Positions 1 to 7,863 of a DNA stretch of 64,000 nt are shown one piece after another. Made by a program: the position numbers and the translations under genes. The DNA is from SIG622 sp045600125 (lineage in GTDB: Bacteria; Bacillota; Clostridia; Oscillospirales; CAG-382), in assembly GCA_045600125.1 (NCBI GenBank), contig JAZRXH010000101.1, positions 4,391 through 68,390 on the forward strand. Reading direction: 5' to 3'. The notes beneath the pieces were generated by a model, which saw nothing but the letters and a program-made list of their open reading frames with translations, was not told where the DNA came from and did not search any database. Numbering within the stretch: position 1 is the first letter of the stretch; each line of letters starts with the position of its first letter.

Positions 1-251
1 AGACCGATGGCTGTCCAGGAGGACTCGGCGATGCTTCCGGCAAGAGCCAGCCCGGGGATACCCATGAGGAGGTAGGCGCTCATGTCCGATGCTTCCGCAC
101 TCATGGCGGTAACGAAGGGACCGAGCTTACGTCCGCCGAGGTAATAGTCGCCGGAGTCACTTGTCTTTTTGGAGCATACGTAGCCGATCACGAGCATACC
201 GATAAGGTAGATCGCAATGGTCGCAAGCATGATGATCTGTTGGCTTGTCAT
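1..251 (-). CDS. putP: Sodium/solute symporter of the PutP (SSS) family, N-terminal part
   Basis: Only the first 83 or so codons lie in the window; the rest runs off the left edge. The start is the ATG at 249-251, preceded by AAGGAG. The protein opens with a hydrophobic first helix and then a stretch typical of sodium/proline symporters: YYLGGRKLGPF followed by SAEASDMSAYLLMGIPG, the conserved first membrane helices that help form the Na+ and substrate sites. This family moves proline or a similar small solute into the cell with Na+. Substrate choice cannot be judged from this fragment. A sigma-A promoter and a perfect palindrome lie just upstream. Family confidence is high; proline specificity is inferred. 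Confidence 0.85.
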   Translation of the reverse strand, partial: MTSQQIIMLATIAIYLIGMLVIGYVCSKKTSDSGDYYLGGRKLGPFVTAMSAEASDMSAYLLMGIPGLALAGSIAESSWTAIG

Positions 252-301
252 AATTTCTCCTTGATTTTCGGAAAAAAACTTTTCCTTTATTTTACCGGTA
301 C

Positions 302-330
302 AGTATACCACAAAAAGATATAGAACGCAA
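302..330 (-). promoter_or_regulatory. Sigma-A promoter of the putP-like gene
   Basis: On the minus strand, TTGCGT (325-330) and TATACT (302-307) are separated by exactly 17 bases, about 50 bases upstream of the ATG. A long palindrome directly abuts the -35 box. Confidence 0.7.
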
Positions 331-360
331 TACAGAACAAAGTATACACTTTGTTCTGTA
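331..360. promoter_or_regulatory. Perfect 12+12 base palindrome next to the putP promoter, probable operator
   Basis: TACAGAACAAAG and its exact reverse complement flank a 6-base centre. The palindrome ends at the base immediately upstream of the -35 element of the putP-like gene, the usual place for an activator or repressor site. There is no T-run, so a terminator is unlikely. The cognate regulator is not evident; the nearby TetR and AraC proteins are candidates only. Confidence 0.6.
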
Positions 361-595
361 CTAATTTTGAAATACTATATAGAATTTTAAGTTATACTTG
401 CGTTTATGTACTGTACGATTTCCAGAACATTTTTTCTGAAAGAAAAACTACGAAAAATTATTTTTCCGAAAAAAGGCAGAAAAGCAGGCAGGAGTCCGGA
501 AAGAGTTTGCAAAAGCATGGCAAAAGCTTTCAACGCAGCATTCCGGCTTCTTCGCTTCCCGGCTTCTTCGCTTCGTGCCGGACAAAAGTCCCCCG
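361..595. other. Non-coding stretch between putP and alaX
   Basis: The first part is AT-rich and has no convincing gene. Near 541-576 a 16-base unit (CCGGCTTCTTCGCTTC) occurs twice in tandem just beyond the alaX stop codon. I see no clear terminator. Confidence 0.5.
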
Positions 596-1747
596 TCAGA
601 TGCCGAAGGCGGTGTCGATCGCTTCTCTCGGGGCACGGAAAAGGCCGGAAAGCATTTCGTCCGAGCCGCCTCCGCCGCCGGGGAGCCTGATATTCTCTTT
701 GACGTAGCTTTTCAGCTTGACGTTTTGGCTCGTGATGACGTAGCGGTAGCCGTCCTTGTCGTTTCCGGAAAGACAGACGCAGACGCCGGTGCATTTTTCT
801 CTGCCGAGATTGGCGGCGGCACGGAGGGTGTCGGTGTCGCAGTCGTCAAGATAGAAGGTGATGTTGCCCTCTTTATTCGGGAGTGCTGCCATTTCCGAGG
901 CGATGAAGCGGCGGCAGAGACCGTTATAGCGGTATTTCTCGGCGGCAAGGTCGGCAAGGAGATGGTTTACCGCTTCGGCACATTCGCTCTGCTTCACCGA
1001 AAGAGCCGAAGCGATGGCGGCAGTGTTGGCGTAGCGCTCGTTATAGTCGTCGAGGGCGTCGAAGCCGCAGTGCATATGGACACGGATACCGCCCTTGTAA
1101 TGGATAAAATCAAGGATCTTGATGATGCCGATGCTTCCCGTCCGTCTGACGTGGGGCGCACAGCAGGCGCAGACGTCGTACCCTTCGATGGTCACGATGC
1201 GCACGTTTTCGGTAAGCTCCAGCTTGCTCCGGTAGGAAATGCCGGAAAGCGCCTCGAAAGACGGATATTCGGTCTTTATCGGAATATTCTCGGCAACGGC
1301 TCGGTTGGCTTCTTTTTCGATCATCAGAAGCTGTTCCCGACTGAGGACGCCGTTATAGTCCATGGTGACGTCCTGCGAGCCGAGACGGAAGCCCACGTTT
1401 TCAAAGCCGAAGTGCTTATGGATGAGTCCCGAAACGATATGCTCGCCCGAGTGGTTCTGCATCTTACGGAAGCGCTCGTCAAAGTTTATGCGGCATTTTA
1501 CCTCGGCGCCTGCGGGGAAGGGAGCCGAGGAGGTGTGGAAGATTTCGCCGGAACGGATCTGCACGTCGGTGATTTCGGCGTTTTCGATGAAACCCGTATC
1601 GCTCGTCTGTCCGCCGCCCTCCGGGAAGAAGGCGGTGCGGTCAAGGAGGATCTCGTACTGTCCTTTGCCGTTTTCCTTTGAGGCAAGGACCTTTGCCGAG
1701 AATTCCGAGGTATAACTGTCAAGGTCGTATAATTTTACGGTGGACAT
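596..1747 (-). CDS. alaX: Alanyl-tRNA editing protein, AlaX-L type
   Basis: A 383-residue stand-alone relative of the alanyl-tRNA synthetase editing domain, which hydrolyses Ser-tRNA(Ala) and Gly-tRNA(Ala). The zinc-binding set of the family is visible: HSGEH (His99, His103) and CCAPH (Cys195, His199). A glycine-rich FFPEGGGQ motif lies near residue 45. A C-terminal DHHA1-like part ends in LPGGGGGSDEM near residues 355-364, so this is the long form. Length is normal for AlaX-L. The start ATG at 1745-1747 lies 41 bases downstream of the tetR-like gene, so the two may be co-transcribed. The family is secure; substrate range is inferred. Confidence 0.9.
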   Translation of the reverse strand: MSTVKLYDLDSYTSEFSAKVLASKENGKGQYEILLDRTAFFPEGGGQTSDTGFIENAEITDVQIRSGEIFHTSSAPFPAGAEVKCRINFDERFRKMQNHSGEHIVSGLIHKHFGFENVGFRLGSQDVTMDYNGVLSREQLLMIEKEANRAVAENIPIKTEYPSFEALSGISYRSKLELTENVRIVTIEGYDVCACCAPHVRRTGSIGIIKILDFIHYKGGIRVHMHCGFDALDDYNERYANTAAIASALSVKQSECAEAVNHLLADLAAEKYRYNGLCRRFIASEMAALPNKEGNITFYLDDCDTDTLRAAANLGREKCTGVCVCLSGNDKDGYRYVITSQNVKLKSYVKENIRLPGGGGGSDEMLSGLFRAPREAIDTAFGI

Positions 1748-1788
1748 GGTTTGGTCAGCCTTTCTGTTTTTCTTATACTCTTATACTC

Positions 1789-2376
1789 TTATTTCGTTTT
1801 ATAGCCCGCAAGGAACATGGGCATCATATCGGCGGAATACTTTTTCAGGGAATACTCTCCGTTGCAGATGCACCAGTCGTACATGATAGCTCTTTCGCAC
1901 AGGGCGTACGCCTTGACGATCTCGTTGACCGAGTAGTCGGAGGATAGTTCTCCCCTCGCCTGCCCCTCGGTGACGATGCGGCGGATGACCTTATAGTATG
2001 TACGGTTATGGTCGAGAAGGTGCTTTTCGCCCTTGGTGACAAGCTGTGTGGAGTAAAGTCTTGCGAGAAGCTCGAGGGAAACACCGTTCTCCACCATGGC
2101 AAAAAGCTCGGCGTTCAGATAAATGAGCTTATCGAAGGCGTTCATATCCGGGTCCATCACCTGCATAAGCTCCTCGTATTTTTCATCGAACAGATAGGAA
2201 AGAGAGGACAACAGCTCGTCCTTGCCGTCGAAATAGTGATAAAACGAGCCCTTGGAGGTGCCGGACTCCTCGATGATCTCCTCCACGGTGGTGTCGTCGT
2301 AGCCCTGCTCATAGAAGAGCTTCCAGGCGGCGACGATGATCTTTCCCTTGGTGCCTCTTTCGCTTCGCTTTGACAT
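1789..2376 (-). CDS. TetR/AcrR family transcriptional regulator
   Basis: A 195-residue protein with the N-terminal TetR DNA-binding domain. Residues about 10-55 read as a helix-turn-helix ending in GTSKGSFYHYFDGKDEL, the usual recognition helix plus the YYHF-like segment. The C-terminal 140 residues are helical and variable, as expected of a ligand-binding and dimer domain. The ATG at 2374-2376 follows AAGGCGGG, and a good promoter lies at 2425-2453. The adjacent downstream gene encodes AlaX. The ligand is unknown; autoregulation is likely for the family, but I see no clear operator. Confidence 0.92.
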   Translation of the reverse strand: MSKRSERGTKGKIIVAAWKLFYEQGYDDTTVEEIIEESGTSKGSFYHYFDGKDELLSSLSYLFDEKYEELMQVMDPDMNAFDKLIYLNAELFAMVENGVSLELLARLYSTQLVTKGEKHLLDHNRTYYKVIRRIVTEGQARGELSSDYSVNEIVKAYALCERAIMYDWCICNGEYSLKKYSADMMPMFLAGYKTK

Positions 2377-2424
2377 ATGTTTTCCCGCCTTTTCTTTCGA
2401 TATTGGGGTAGCCTTTTCCCTGCC

Positions 2425-2453
2425 ATTTTATCATAAAACGGAAAAGAATGCAA
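2425..2453 (-). promoter_or_regulatory. Sigma-A promoter of the TetR-family gene
   Basis: Minus-strand TTGCAT (2448-2453), 17-base spacer and TAAAAT (2425-2430), about 50 bases upstream of the ATG. Confidence 0.65.
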
Positions 2454-2485
2454 GGGACGGCTCTGTTTCTTCGGCTCCTGCCTTC

Positions 2486-3247
2486 TTATTGAGAGGATTG
2501 GATGTCTTTTTTTCCGCTCGTTTCGGAAGGAGCGGAGCCGAAATAGTTTTTGTATGCTCTGCTGAAGACGTAAATATCGGCATAGCCGCAAAGCTCGGCG
2601 GCTCTTCCCACCGGGCACTTCTCAAGAAGCAGTGCCCTTGCCGCCTCCATGCGCACTCTCGTGATGTATTTCCCGATGGGGATGCCTTCGTATTTCAGAA
2701 ACAGTTTTCGCAGATACACCTCGCTGACGCCGAGAAAGGACGCCGCCGTGCGGCAGTTCAGCTCGCAGTTGCCGAAATGCTCCGAGATATAGTCCGCCGC
2801 CTGCCGTTCAAGACGGAGCGGAGGATCGCCCTCGGCATGGAACGAGAACATCCCGTCAAGAAGGCGGTTATGCTGTTCGAGTACAGCATACTCCGAGCCC
2901 TGCGACGCTCTGCCGTAGAGTCCGATGAGCTTGCGGCACACGATGTCGGCAAGGTGAATATCTGCTTTCGGAAGGACCGTTATCCTATCGTAGACACTTT
3001 CTGCCTCAAAATTGAAAAGGCAGCTGTCGGCGTCCTCCAGACACTCGTTTTTATAGGTCGCCCCCTTCGGCAGGTACACGGGATGATCCTTGTCGCAGAG
3101 AACGCTTCTGCCGTTTTCGGTAAAGCGGATGCATCCGCATTTCGGGACGACGATCCCCGAGGCATATCGGTTATTCATCCATACACAGTTCTGCGCCCGA
3201 TCGCAGGCGAACACGGCGCTGACGCCTTTCTTTACGAATATTTCCAA
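2486..3247 (-). CDS. AraC family transcriptional regulator
   Basis: A 253-residue protein with a sensor-like N-terminal half (a small beta-rich, cupin-type segment around residues 15-75) and a C-terminal AraC double helix-turn-helix at about 165-245. The second helix pair ends in ADIYVFSRAYKNYFGSAPSE, the AraC signature. The reading frame starts with TTG at 3245-3247, preceded by GGGAGGGAAG; no in-frame ATG fits the conserved N-terminus better. It has its own promoter (3329-3357). AraC proteins of this layout usually sense a sugar and activate uptake or catabolic genes; the target is not evident here. Confidence 0.88.
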   Translation of the reverse strand: MEIFVKKGVSAVFACDRAQNCVWMNNRYASGIVVPKCGCIRFTENGRSVLCDKDHPVYLPKGATYKNECLEDADSCLFNFEAESVYDRITVLPKADIHLADIVCRKLIGLYGRASQGSEYAVLEQHNRLLDGMFSFHAEGDPPLRLERQAADYISEHFGNCELNCRTAASFLGVSEVYLRKLFLKYEGIPIGKYITRVRMEAARALLLEKCPVGRAAELCGYADIYVFSRAYKNYFGSAPSETSGKKDIQSSQ

Positions 3248-3328
3248 GGTCTTGTCTTCCCTCCCCTTCCCTCCCCGCTCATTTCGTTTGGGGCTTTTTC
3301 GGCAGCAGAAATGCTCCGCTTACTTTGT

Positions 3329-3357
3329 ATTGTACACTGAAAAAGGGGGAAAGTCAA
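3329..3357 (-). promoter_or_regulatory. Sigma-A promoter of the AraC-family gene
   Basis: Minus-strand TTGACT (3352-3357), 17-base spacer and TACAAT (3329-3334), with the TTG start about 80 bases downstream. Confidence 0.7.
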
Positions 3358-3390
3358 TATCGTTTTTGCAAAATGCGAAACGTCTCTTTT

Positions 3391-3975
3391 TTACTGCCTT
3401 TTTTCCTCATTCCCGGCATCTTTGAGATTTCTTTTCGGGCAGGAAGCGAAAGCAGTGAAAAGGAATGCAGCCGTGGCGACGGCAAGCGTTATGTGCCCGG
3501 CGGCGTTTGAAAGGCGGAAGGCGGGAGCGTTCTCAAGGCTTATGCTGCAAAAACAACCGCAGAGAGCGTAAAAAGCGGTCGGGACAGTTGAAGAAGTCAA
3601 GTAGTAAAGGGCTTTCTTCTTCCCGGCACCTCCAAACGTCCTTCTTTGAAGGAGTATCACCCCGAAAGAAAATACTATGAGCGTGACAAAAAACGTATCG
3701 GCAAGAAGAAGCGATGAGTTCAATGCCGCCCAAAGCTCCCTTCCTTCTCCCCTTCCCGCACACAGCGCAGCAAGGACAGCACCGAGGGAAATGCAGAGAA
3801 CTCCTTTACCAAAAGCACAGCGGTCAAAAAAGAGCCCGTTCTCCCCGCTTCCCGCTTCTTTGCCGTAGGCTTTCCGGAGCGAGAATGCACAGCACACCGA
3901 CAGAAGCGCCGCCCCGAAGACGGTTTTACGCATAAGGAGAACAAGGAGCAGGACAAGGACAAAAGACGCCGTCAT
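3391..3975 (-). CDS. Hypothetical multi-pass membrane protein
   Basis: A 194-residue protein that I do not recognise. It is strongly hydrophobic, with about five likely membrane segments (near residues 2-22, 54-72, 83-108, 128-148 and 155-175) separated by short basic loops. The tail is charged, Lys/Arg/Glu-rich and probably cytoplasmic. The ATG at 3973-3975 is preceded by AGGGG. It lies between a terminator (4002-4027) and the AraC gene's promoter, so it is probably a single-gene unit. Coding status rests on frame length, hydrophobic periodicity and a plausible ribosome site rather than homology. Confidence 0.55.
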   Translation of the reverse strand: MTASFVLVLLLVLLMRKTVFGAALLSVCCAFSLRKAYGKEAGSGENGLFFDRCAFGKGVLCISLGAVLAALCAGRGEGRELWAALNSSLLLADTFFVTLIVFSFGVILLQRRTFGGAGKKKALYYLTSSTVPTAFYALCGCFCSISLENAPAFRLSNAAGHITLAVATAAFLFTAFASCPKRNLKDAGNEEKRQ

Positions 3976-3991
3976 AGGTGTTTTCCCCTTT

Positions 3992-4027
3992 CAAAAAGAT
4001 AAACCGGGGAGTTTTCGATCCCCGGTT
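3992..4027 (-). terminator. Intrinsic terminator downstream of the trmN6-rsmI-radical SAM operon
   Basis: The 8-base stem AACCGGGG / CCCCGGTT (4002-4009 and 4020-4027) is followed on the minus strand by a T-rich run at 3992-4001. The plus-strand side also has a short T-run, so it may work in both directions. Confidence 0.75.
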
Positions 4028-4125
4028 ATTTTCTGCTTGTTCTGCTTTATTCATACCGGAAAAGAAGGTGCAAAAGCAAACAGATGCCGATATTTCGCTG
4101 CTTTCGGCATCTTTGCGGCCTTTTC

Positions 4126-5058
4126 TTACGGTACGAAGCGGTCGCCCTGAAAGCTCTTCCGGCGGTTCATTTCCCGGTCTACGCCGTTCAGCACGTCAAA
4201 CTTTTTAATGCTCCAAAGAGGAGCGACAAGTGTGTCTTTGGCGCCGTCGCCGGTGATGCGCTGGACGACGGTCTCATAAGGAAGAAGCTCCAGCTCGTCG
4301 CACACAAGTTCGACGTAATCCGGAAGCGTAAAGCAGGAAAATTCTCCCCTTTCGTACATTTCGGCGCAGACGGTGCCTCTTATCACGTGGAGCATGTGGA
4401 GCTTCACCGAGTGCGGGCGGAGCTTTGCCACGCTGCGGACGCTTTCCAGCATATCCTCCCTCGTTTCGCCGGGAAGACCGTTGATCAGATGGATGCAGAC
4501 GCTGATGCCTCTTGCGGTGAGCCTTTCATAAGCCGAAAGAAACTCGGCGTAGGTACAGCATCGGTTGATGAGCTCGCCCGTTCTGTCGTGGACGGACTGG
4601 AGTCCCAGCTCTACCGTGAGGTAGGTGCGCTTCGAGATTTCCGCAAGATATCCGAGGGTATCCTCCCCAATGCAGTCGGGGCGGGTAGCGATGCTCAGCC
4701 CCACGATATCCGGCAGGGCGAGAGCCTCCTCATATTTGCGCTTCAATACGTCCAGCGGCGCATAGGTGTTGGTGCCTGCCTGGAAGTAAGGCATGTATTT
4801 CGCATCCTTCCACTTCTTCTCCATGCCCGCCCGGATTTTATAATACTGTTCGGTGACTGATTCCCTCGGATCCCCCGCAAAATCGCCGCTGCCCGATTCC
4901 GAGCAGTAGATACAGCCGCCGCAGCCCTTGGTGCCGTCCCGGTTGGGGCAGGTAAAGCCGCCGTTCAGAGAGATTTTGGCGACCTTACAGCCGAAGCGCC
5001 GTTTCAGATAATTGTCCTGCGTGTTATACCGTTTGTTTCCGATAATCTCGTGTTCCAT
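4126..5058 (-). CDS. Radical SAM protein of the TIGR01212 (YtqA/YhcC) family
   Basis: A 310-residue radical SAM enzyme. The Fe-S cluster cysteines lie in FTCPNRDGTKGCGGCIYCSE: Cys37, Cys49 and Cys52 are the conserved set of this family, and Cys46 is extra. The TIM-barrel body contains GLQSVHDRTGELINR and INGLPGETREDM, both typical of the family. The exact reaction is unknown; members are usually annotated only as radical SAM proteins. The ATG at 5056-5058 is 18 bases after the rsmI stop, and both appear to be read from the trmN6 promoter as an RNA-modification operon. Family call is firm; function is open. Confidence 0.9.
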   Translation of the reverse strand: MEHEIIGNKRYNTQDNYLKRRFGCKVAKISLNGGFTCPNRDGTKGCGGCIYCSESGSGDFAGDPRESVTEQYYKIRAGMEKKWKDAKYMPYFQAGTNTYAPLDVLKRKYEEALALPDIVGLSIATRPDCIGEDTLGYLAEISKRTYLTVELGLQSVHDRTGELINRCCTYAEFLSAYERLTARGISVCIHLINGLPGETREDMLESVRSVAKLRPHSVKLHMLHVIRGTVCAEMYERGEFSCFTLPDYVELVCDELELLPYETVVQRITGDGAKDTLVAPLWSIKKFDVLNGVDREMNRRKSFQGDRFVP

Positions 5059-5076
5059 ATTCTTAAGTGAAAATCC

Positions 5077-6000
5077 TTACAGCAGTTCCTTGTAGATACT
5101 GTTTTTCGGCACGCCTCTGTCCTTGGCAGTCTGCTTGATGGCATCCATTTTCGGCATTCCCTGCGCAATATAGAAGTCAACGTGCTCACACACCGACAGT
5201 TCCTTCCAGAATTCCGCATCGCCGTCCGAGGTCTTTCCCTCGATGACGATCACGTACTCTCCTCTCGGCTCCTTCGTTTCGTACATTTTTACGGCGTCGG
5301 CGAGCGTGGTGCGAAGGATCTCCTCATTGAGCTTCGTGAGTTCTCTTGCAAGGCAGATCCTCCTGCCGTCGCTGAAAGCTTCCCGGAAGGTCTCGAGGGT
5401 CTTTTTCAGCCGGTGTGGCGCTTCGTAGAAGATCATGGTGCGCTTTTCGTTTTTGCATTCCTCGAGGATTTCCCTTGCCTCGGCGTTATCGCGCGAAAGA
5501 AAGCCTTCAAAGGAGAAGCGGCGGCTGGGAAGCCCCGAAGCGCACAGAGCGGTAATGGCGGCGCTGCATCCGGGGATAGGCACGACGGTGATCCCCTTCT
5601 TGTGGCAGAGGGCGCACAGTTCTTCGCCGGGGTCGGAGACGGCGGGTGTTCCGGCATCCGTCACGATGGCGCAGGACTCGCCTGCCAGAAGCCTTGCTGT
5701 GATCTTTTCGCCCATTTCGGCTTTATTATGTTCAAAGTAGTTGACAAAGCTGTTTTTTATGCCGTAAAGTCCGAGGAGTTTTCCGCTGACACGGGTATCC
5801 TCGGCGGCAACGAAATCGACTGTGCTGAGAATCTTCTTTCCCCTCTCGCTCATATCCGAAAGGTTGCCGATGGGAGTCGCCACAACGTAGAGTGTCCCGG
5901 GCTTTACCTCGGACGCATCCTGCGGGCTGTTTTCGTTTTGCGTGTCGGGTACCACTGCCGGAACTGCGTTCTCGGTCATTTCTGCTTTTTCGTTATCCAA
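5077..6000 (-). CDS. rsmI: 16S rRNA (cytidine1402-2'-O)-methyltransferase RsmI
   Basis: A tetrapyrrole-methylase-fold enzyme that 2'-O-methylates C1402 in the decoding centre of 16S rRNA, using SAM. The family opening GTLYVVATPIGNLSDMS is present, followed by VAAEDTRVSGKLL, an AGTPAVSDPGE loop and ELTKLNEE. I chose the TTG at 5998-6000. It sits 9 bases after AAGGAG and overlaps the trmN6 stop codon, which suggests translational coupling. An in-frame ATG at 6019-6021 has no ribosome site. The first 40 residues (acidic, Glu/Asn/Pro-rich) are an extension before the catalytic domain. The C-terminus is normal. Confidence 0.93.
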   Translation of the reverse strand: MDNEKAEMTENAVPAVVPDTQNENSPQDASEVKPGTLYVVATPIGNLSDMSERGKKILSTVDFVAAEDTRVSGKLLGLYGIKNSFVNYFEHNKAEMGEKITARLLAGESCAIVTDAGTPAVSDPGEELCALCHKKGITVVPIPGCSAAITALCASGLPSRRFSFEGFLSRDNAEAREILEECKNEKRTMIFYEAPHRLKKTLETFREAFSDGRRICLARELTKLNEEILRTTLADAVKMYETKEPRGEYVIVIEGKTSDGDAEFWKELSVCEHVDFYIAQGMPKMDAIKQTAKDRGVPKNSIYKELL

Positions 6001-6766
6001 GGTCGATCTCTCCTTTTTCACGGACCGTCAAATAGTCGTCGGAGTATTCCCCGTTATCCCGGTAAAGGACGAGGGGCTTTGTGATGATGAGACCTTCCCG
6101 TCCGTTCTTCCTGCACTCGCAGAGCACCAGCTTTGATTCCGAATCGGCTCTTGTATGGACGAAGGTCATGTGCTTTACTTCAAAATGGTTCTTTCTTGCC
6201 GCCGCAAAGAGAGTAGAGAGCCGTTCGGGACGGTAGACCACGAACAGACTTCCGCCGCTTTTCAGAACGTGAAACGCCGCAGCGAACACGTCCGTGAGCT
6301 TGCAAAGGATCTCATGGCGGGCGACGGTCTTATAGTCGCTCTCGCAAAGATAGCCGCAGTCGGCGCTCATATACGGGGGATTTACCGTCACGTAATCGGC
6401 GGTATCCGGTTCAAACAGAGAGCGGCAGTTCTTGAGGTCGGCACAGAAGACCGAATACCTCTCGGAAAGGCCGCTGATCCCGGCGCTTTTTCCGGAAAGG
6501 GCGGCGGCTTCCTCGTTGATCTCAACGCCTACCACCGAGATGCGCTTTCTTTTATCGGCAAGAAGAAGACCGATGATGCCGGTGCCGGAGCAAAGATCCA
6601 CCACGGTCCTTCCGGCGTTCTCCGGGATAAAGGCGGCGGCGTAGGCGCCGAGAAGCACGGCGTCGGTACCGTATGAAAAAACGCCGCTTTTCTGATAGAC
6701 AGACAGGCTGTCCGTCACCTTTTCCAGTTTTGCCCCCTCCGGGATCGTCTGCAGTTTCTGTTCCAT
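5993..6766 (-). CDS. trmN6: tRNA1(Val) A37 N6-methyltransferase TrmN6
   Basis: A 257-residue class I SAM methyltransferase that modifies adenine 37 of tRNA1(Val). The SAM motif VVDLCSGTGIIGLLL is at about residues 48-62, and the adenine-N6 catalytic motif NPPYM (V-NPPY) lies near 120. I start at the ATG at 6764-6766, preceded by GGAG; an earlier in-frame ATG (6827-6829) overlaps the promoter -10 region and cannot be the start of this mRNA. The stop codon overlaps the TTG start of rsmI. It is the first gene of a three-gene translation-related operon. Confidence 0.9.
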   Translation of the reverse strand: MEQKLQTIPEGAKLEKVTDSLSVYQKSGVFSYGTDAVLLGAYAAAFIPENAGRTVVDLCSGTGIIGLLLADKRKRISVVGVEINEEAAALSGKSAGISGLSERYSVFCADLKNCRSLFEPDTADYVTVNPPYMSADCGYLCESDYKTVARHEILCKLTDVFAAAFHVLKSGGSLFVVYRPERLSTLFAAARKNHFEVKHMTFVHTRADSESKLVLCECRKNGREGLIITKPLVLYRDNGEYSDDYLTVREKGEIDLG

Positions 6767-6819
6767 CTTGCGTATTCTCCGATTATTTTGTTTATCTGTC
6801 TTGCCTTTCTGACACTCCG

Positions 6820-6848
6820 ATTGTACCATATCCGCACCCGTTTGTCAA
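6820..6848 (-). promoter_or_regulatory. Sigma-A promoter of the trmN6-rsmI operon
   Basis: Minus-strand TTGACA (6843-6848), 17-base spacer and TACAAT (6820-6825), about 55 bases upstream of the chosen trmN6 start. Confidence 0.8.
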
Positions 6849-6861
6849 TCGGGTCTTCAAA

Positions 6862-6904
6862 AAGCGAAAAAGAATGCCGTAAGCTTTTTGCCCGACATTC
6901 TTTT
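6862..6904 (-). terminator. Intrinsic terminator downstream of lexA
   Basis: On the minus strand GAATGTCG and CGGCATTC (with one G-T pair) flank a loop of about 13 bases and are followed by TTTTTC. It lies about 50 bases past the lexA stop. Confidence 0.7.
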
Positions 6905-6955
6905 GCTTTGCCGTTTTAACGGCTCCCGAGTTTTTTTCCGGAAGCCTTTGGCTTT

Positions 6956-7561
6956 TCAGTTATAATACCTTGCCAGCGCCACGACTTTGCCGAGAACCGA
7001 TACTTCGTCGGTATAAATAGGCTCCATTTCGGCGTTTTCCGGCTGGAGACGGTATCTTCCGTCCTCCTTGAAGAAACGCTTGACGGTGGCTTCCTCGTCG
7101 ATCATGGCGACCACGATCTCGCCGTTTTCGGCATAGTCCCTTCGCTCGACGATGACGATATCGCCGCTCATGATGCCGATGTCCTTCATGCTCTCGCCCT
7201 TGACACGGAGAGCAAAAAGGGCATCCTTATCGAAGTTCTTTTCGGTGGAATAGTCGATATAGCCGTCCCGGTTCTCGGCGGCGAGGATGGGGATGCCGGC
7301 GGCTACCTGACCCACAATCGGAACGGAATAATGCTTTCCGCTTCCGGCACCGGACACACGGAGAGAACGGCTCTTGTTGGAGTCCTTTTCAAGGTACCCT
7401 TTGGCGTCGAGGCGGTCGATATACATCTGGACGGTGGAGGTGGATTTGATCCCGAGAGCGGCGCAGATATCCCGCACCGAGGGGGAATATCCGGTCTCCC
7501 AGATCCTCTGCTCTATATAATCGAGAATAGCTTGCTCTTTGGCTTTCAGCGTTTGTGACAT
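6956..7561 (-). CDS. lexA: LexA repressor / SOS regulator
   Basis: A 201-residue LexA. The N-terminal winged helix-turn-helix covers residues 1-65 (YSPSVRDICAALGIKSTSTV). The self-cleavage site is Ala88-Gly89 (QVAAGIPI). The catalytic pair is Ser124 in KGESM and Lys161 in ATVKRFF. The protein represses DNA-damage genes and cleaves itself with activated RecA. I start at the ATG at 7559-7561, preceded by AAAGGCGG; the longer frame upstream passes through the promoter. Two SOS-box-like sequences lie at the promoter, so autoregulation is expected. It is monocistronic, with its own promoter and terminator. Confidence 0.97.
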   Translation of the reverse strand: MSQTLKAKEQAILDYIEQRIWETGYSPSVRDICAALGIKSTSTVQMYIDRLDAKGYLEKDSNKSRSLRVSGAGSGKHYSVPIVGQVAAGIPILAAENRDGYIDYSTEKNFDKDALFALRVKGESMKDIGIMSGDIVIVERRDYAENGEIVVAMIDEEATVKRFFKEDGRYRLQPENAEMEPIYTDEVSVLGKVVALARYYN

Positions 7562-7593
7562 AGTATTCCGCCTTTCATGTTTATCAAAATAAA

Positions 7594-7642
7594 CTGAACA
7601 TCTGTACGGTAGCAGTATAGCACATATGTTTGTGTTTGTCAA
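7594..7642 (-). promoter_or_regulatory. lexA promoter with SOS-box-like sites
   Basis: TTGACA (7637-7642), 17-base spacer and TATACT (7614-7619). The spacer holds CACATATGTTTGTG, and just downstream of the -10 lies GAACATCTGTACGG (from 7596). Both approximate the Gram-positive SOS box CGAAC-N4-GTTCG, as expected of LexA self-repression. Confidence 0.7.
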
Positions 7643-7699
7643 CCGTTTACCGCTCTTTTCGGCAAAAGCAGAACAAATGTTTACAATGCCGACATTTTT
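7628..7699. repeat. Copy A of a ~72-base direct repeat (lexA upstream region)
   Basis: This segment, which includes the -35 region of lexA and GAACAAATGTTTAC further upstream, recurs at 8937-9007 in the same orientation with about five differences and one base deleted. The two copies flank the glycosidase-like gene at 7864-8805. Confidence 0.8.
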
Positions 7700-7759
7700 A
7701 TAGGTCACGTCCTCCATTTCGTTCTTTTACTATGAGGGACTGAAGCGGAGGAAAGGGAT

Positions 7760-7796
7760 AAAAAACGGATGCCCCCGCATCAACACACGGAGGCAT
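7760..7796 (-). terminator. Intrinsic terminator of the glycosidase-like gene
   Basis: The minus-strand stem ATGCCTCCGT / GCGGGGGCAT (with G-T pairs; 7769-7778 and 7787-7796) is followed by CCG and six T's (7760-7765). Confidence 0.7.
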
Positions 7797-7863
7797 AAGG
7801 AAGCGTTATAAGAAAAAGGCATAAGCGTAATTTTCTCATCCGAAGCAGGCTGACTTTCCTTTT

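Noticed and set aside
541..576. Tandem 16-base repeat past the alaX stop, considered as a terminator or attachment site
   Set aside because: The copies are direct, not inverted, and there is no integrase or T-run nearby.
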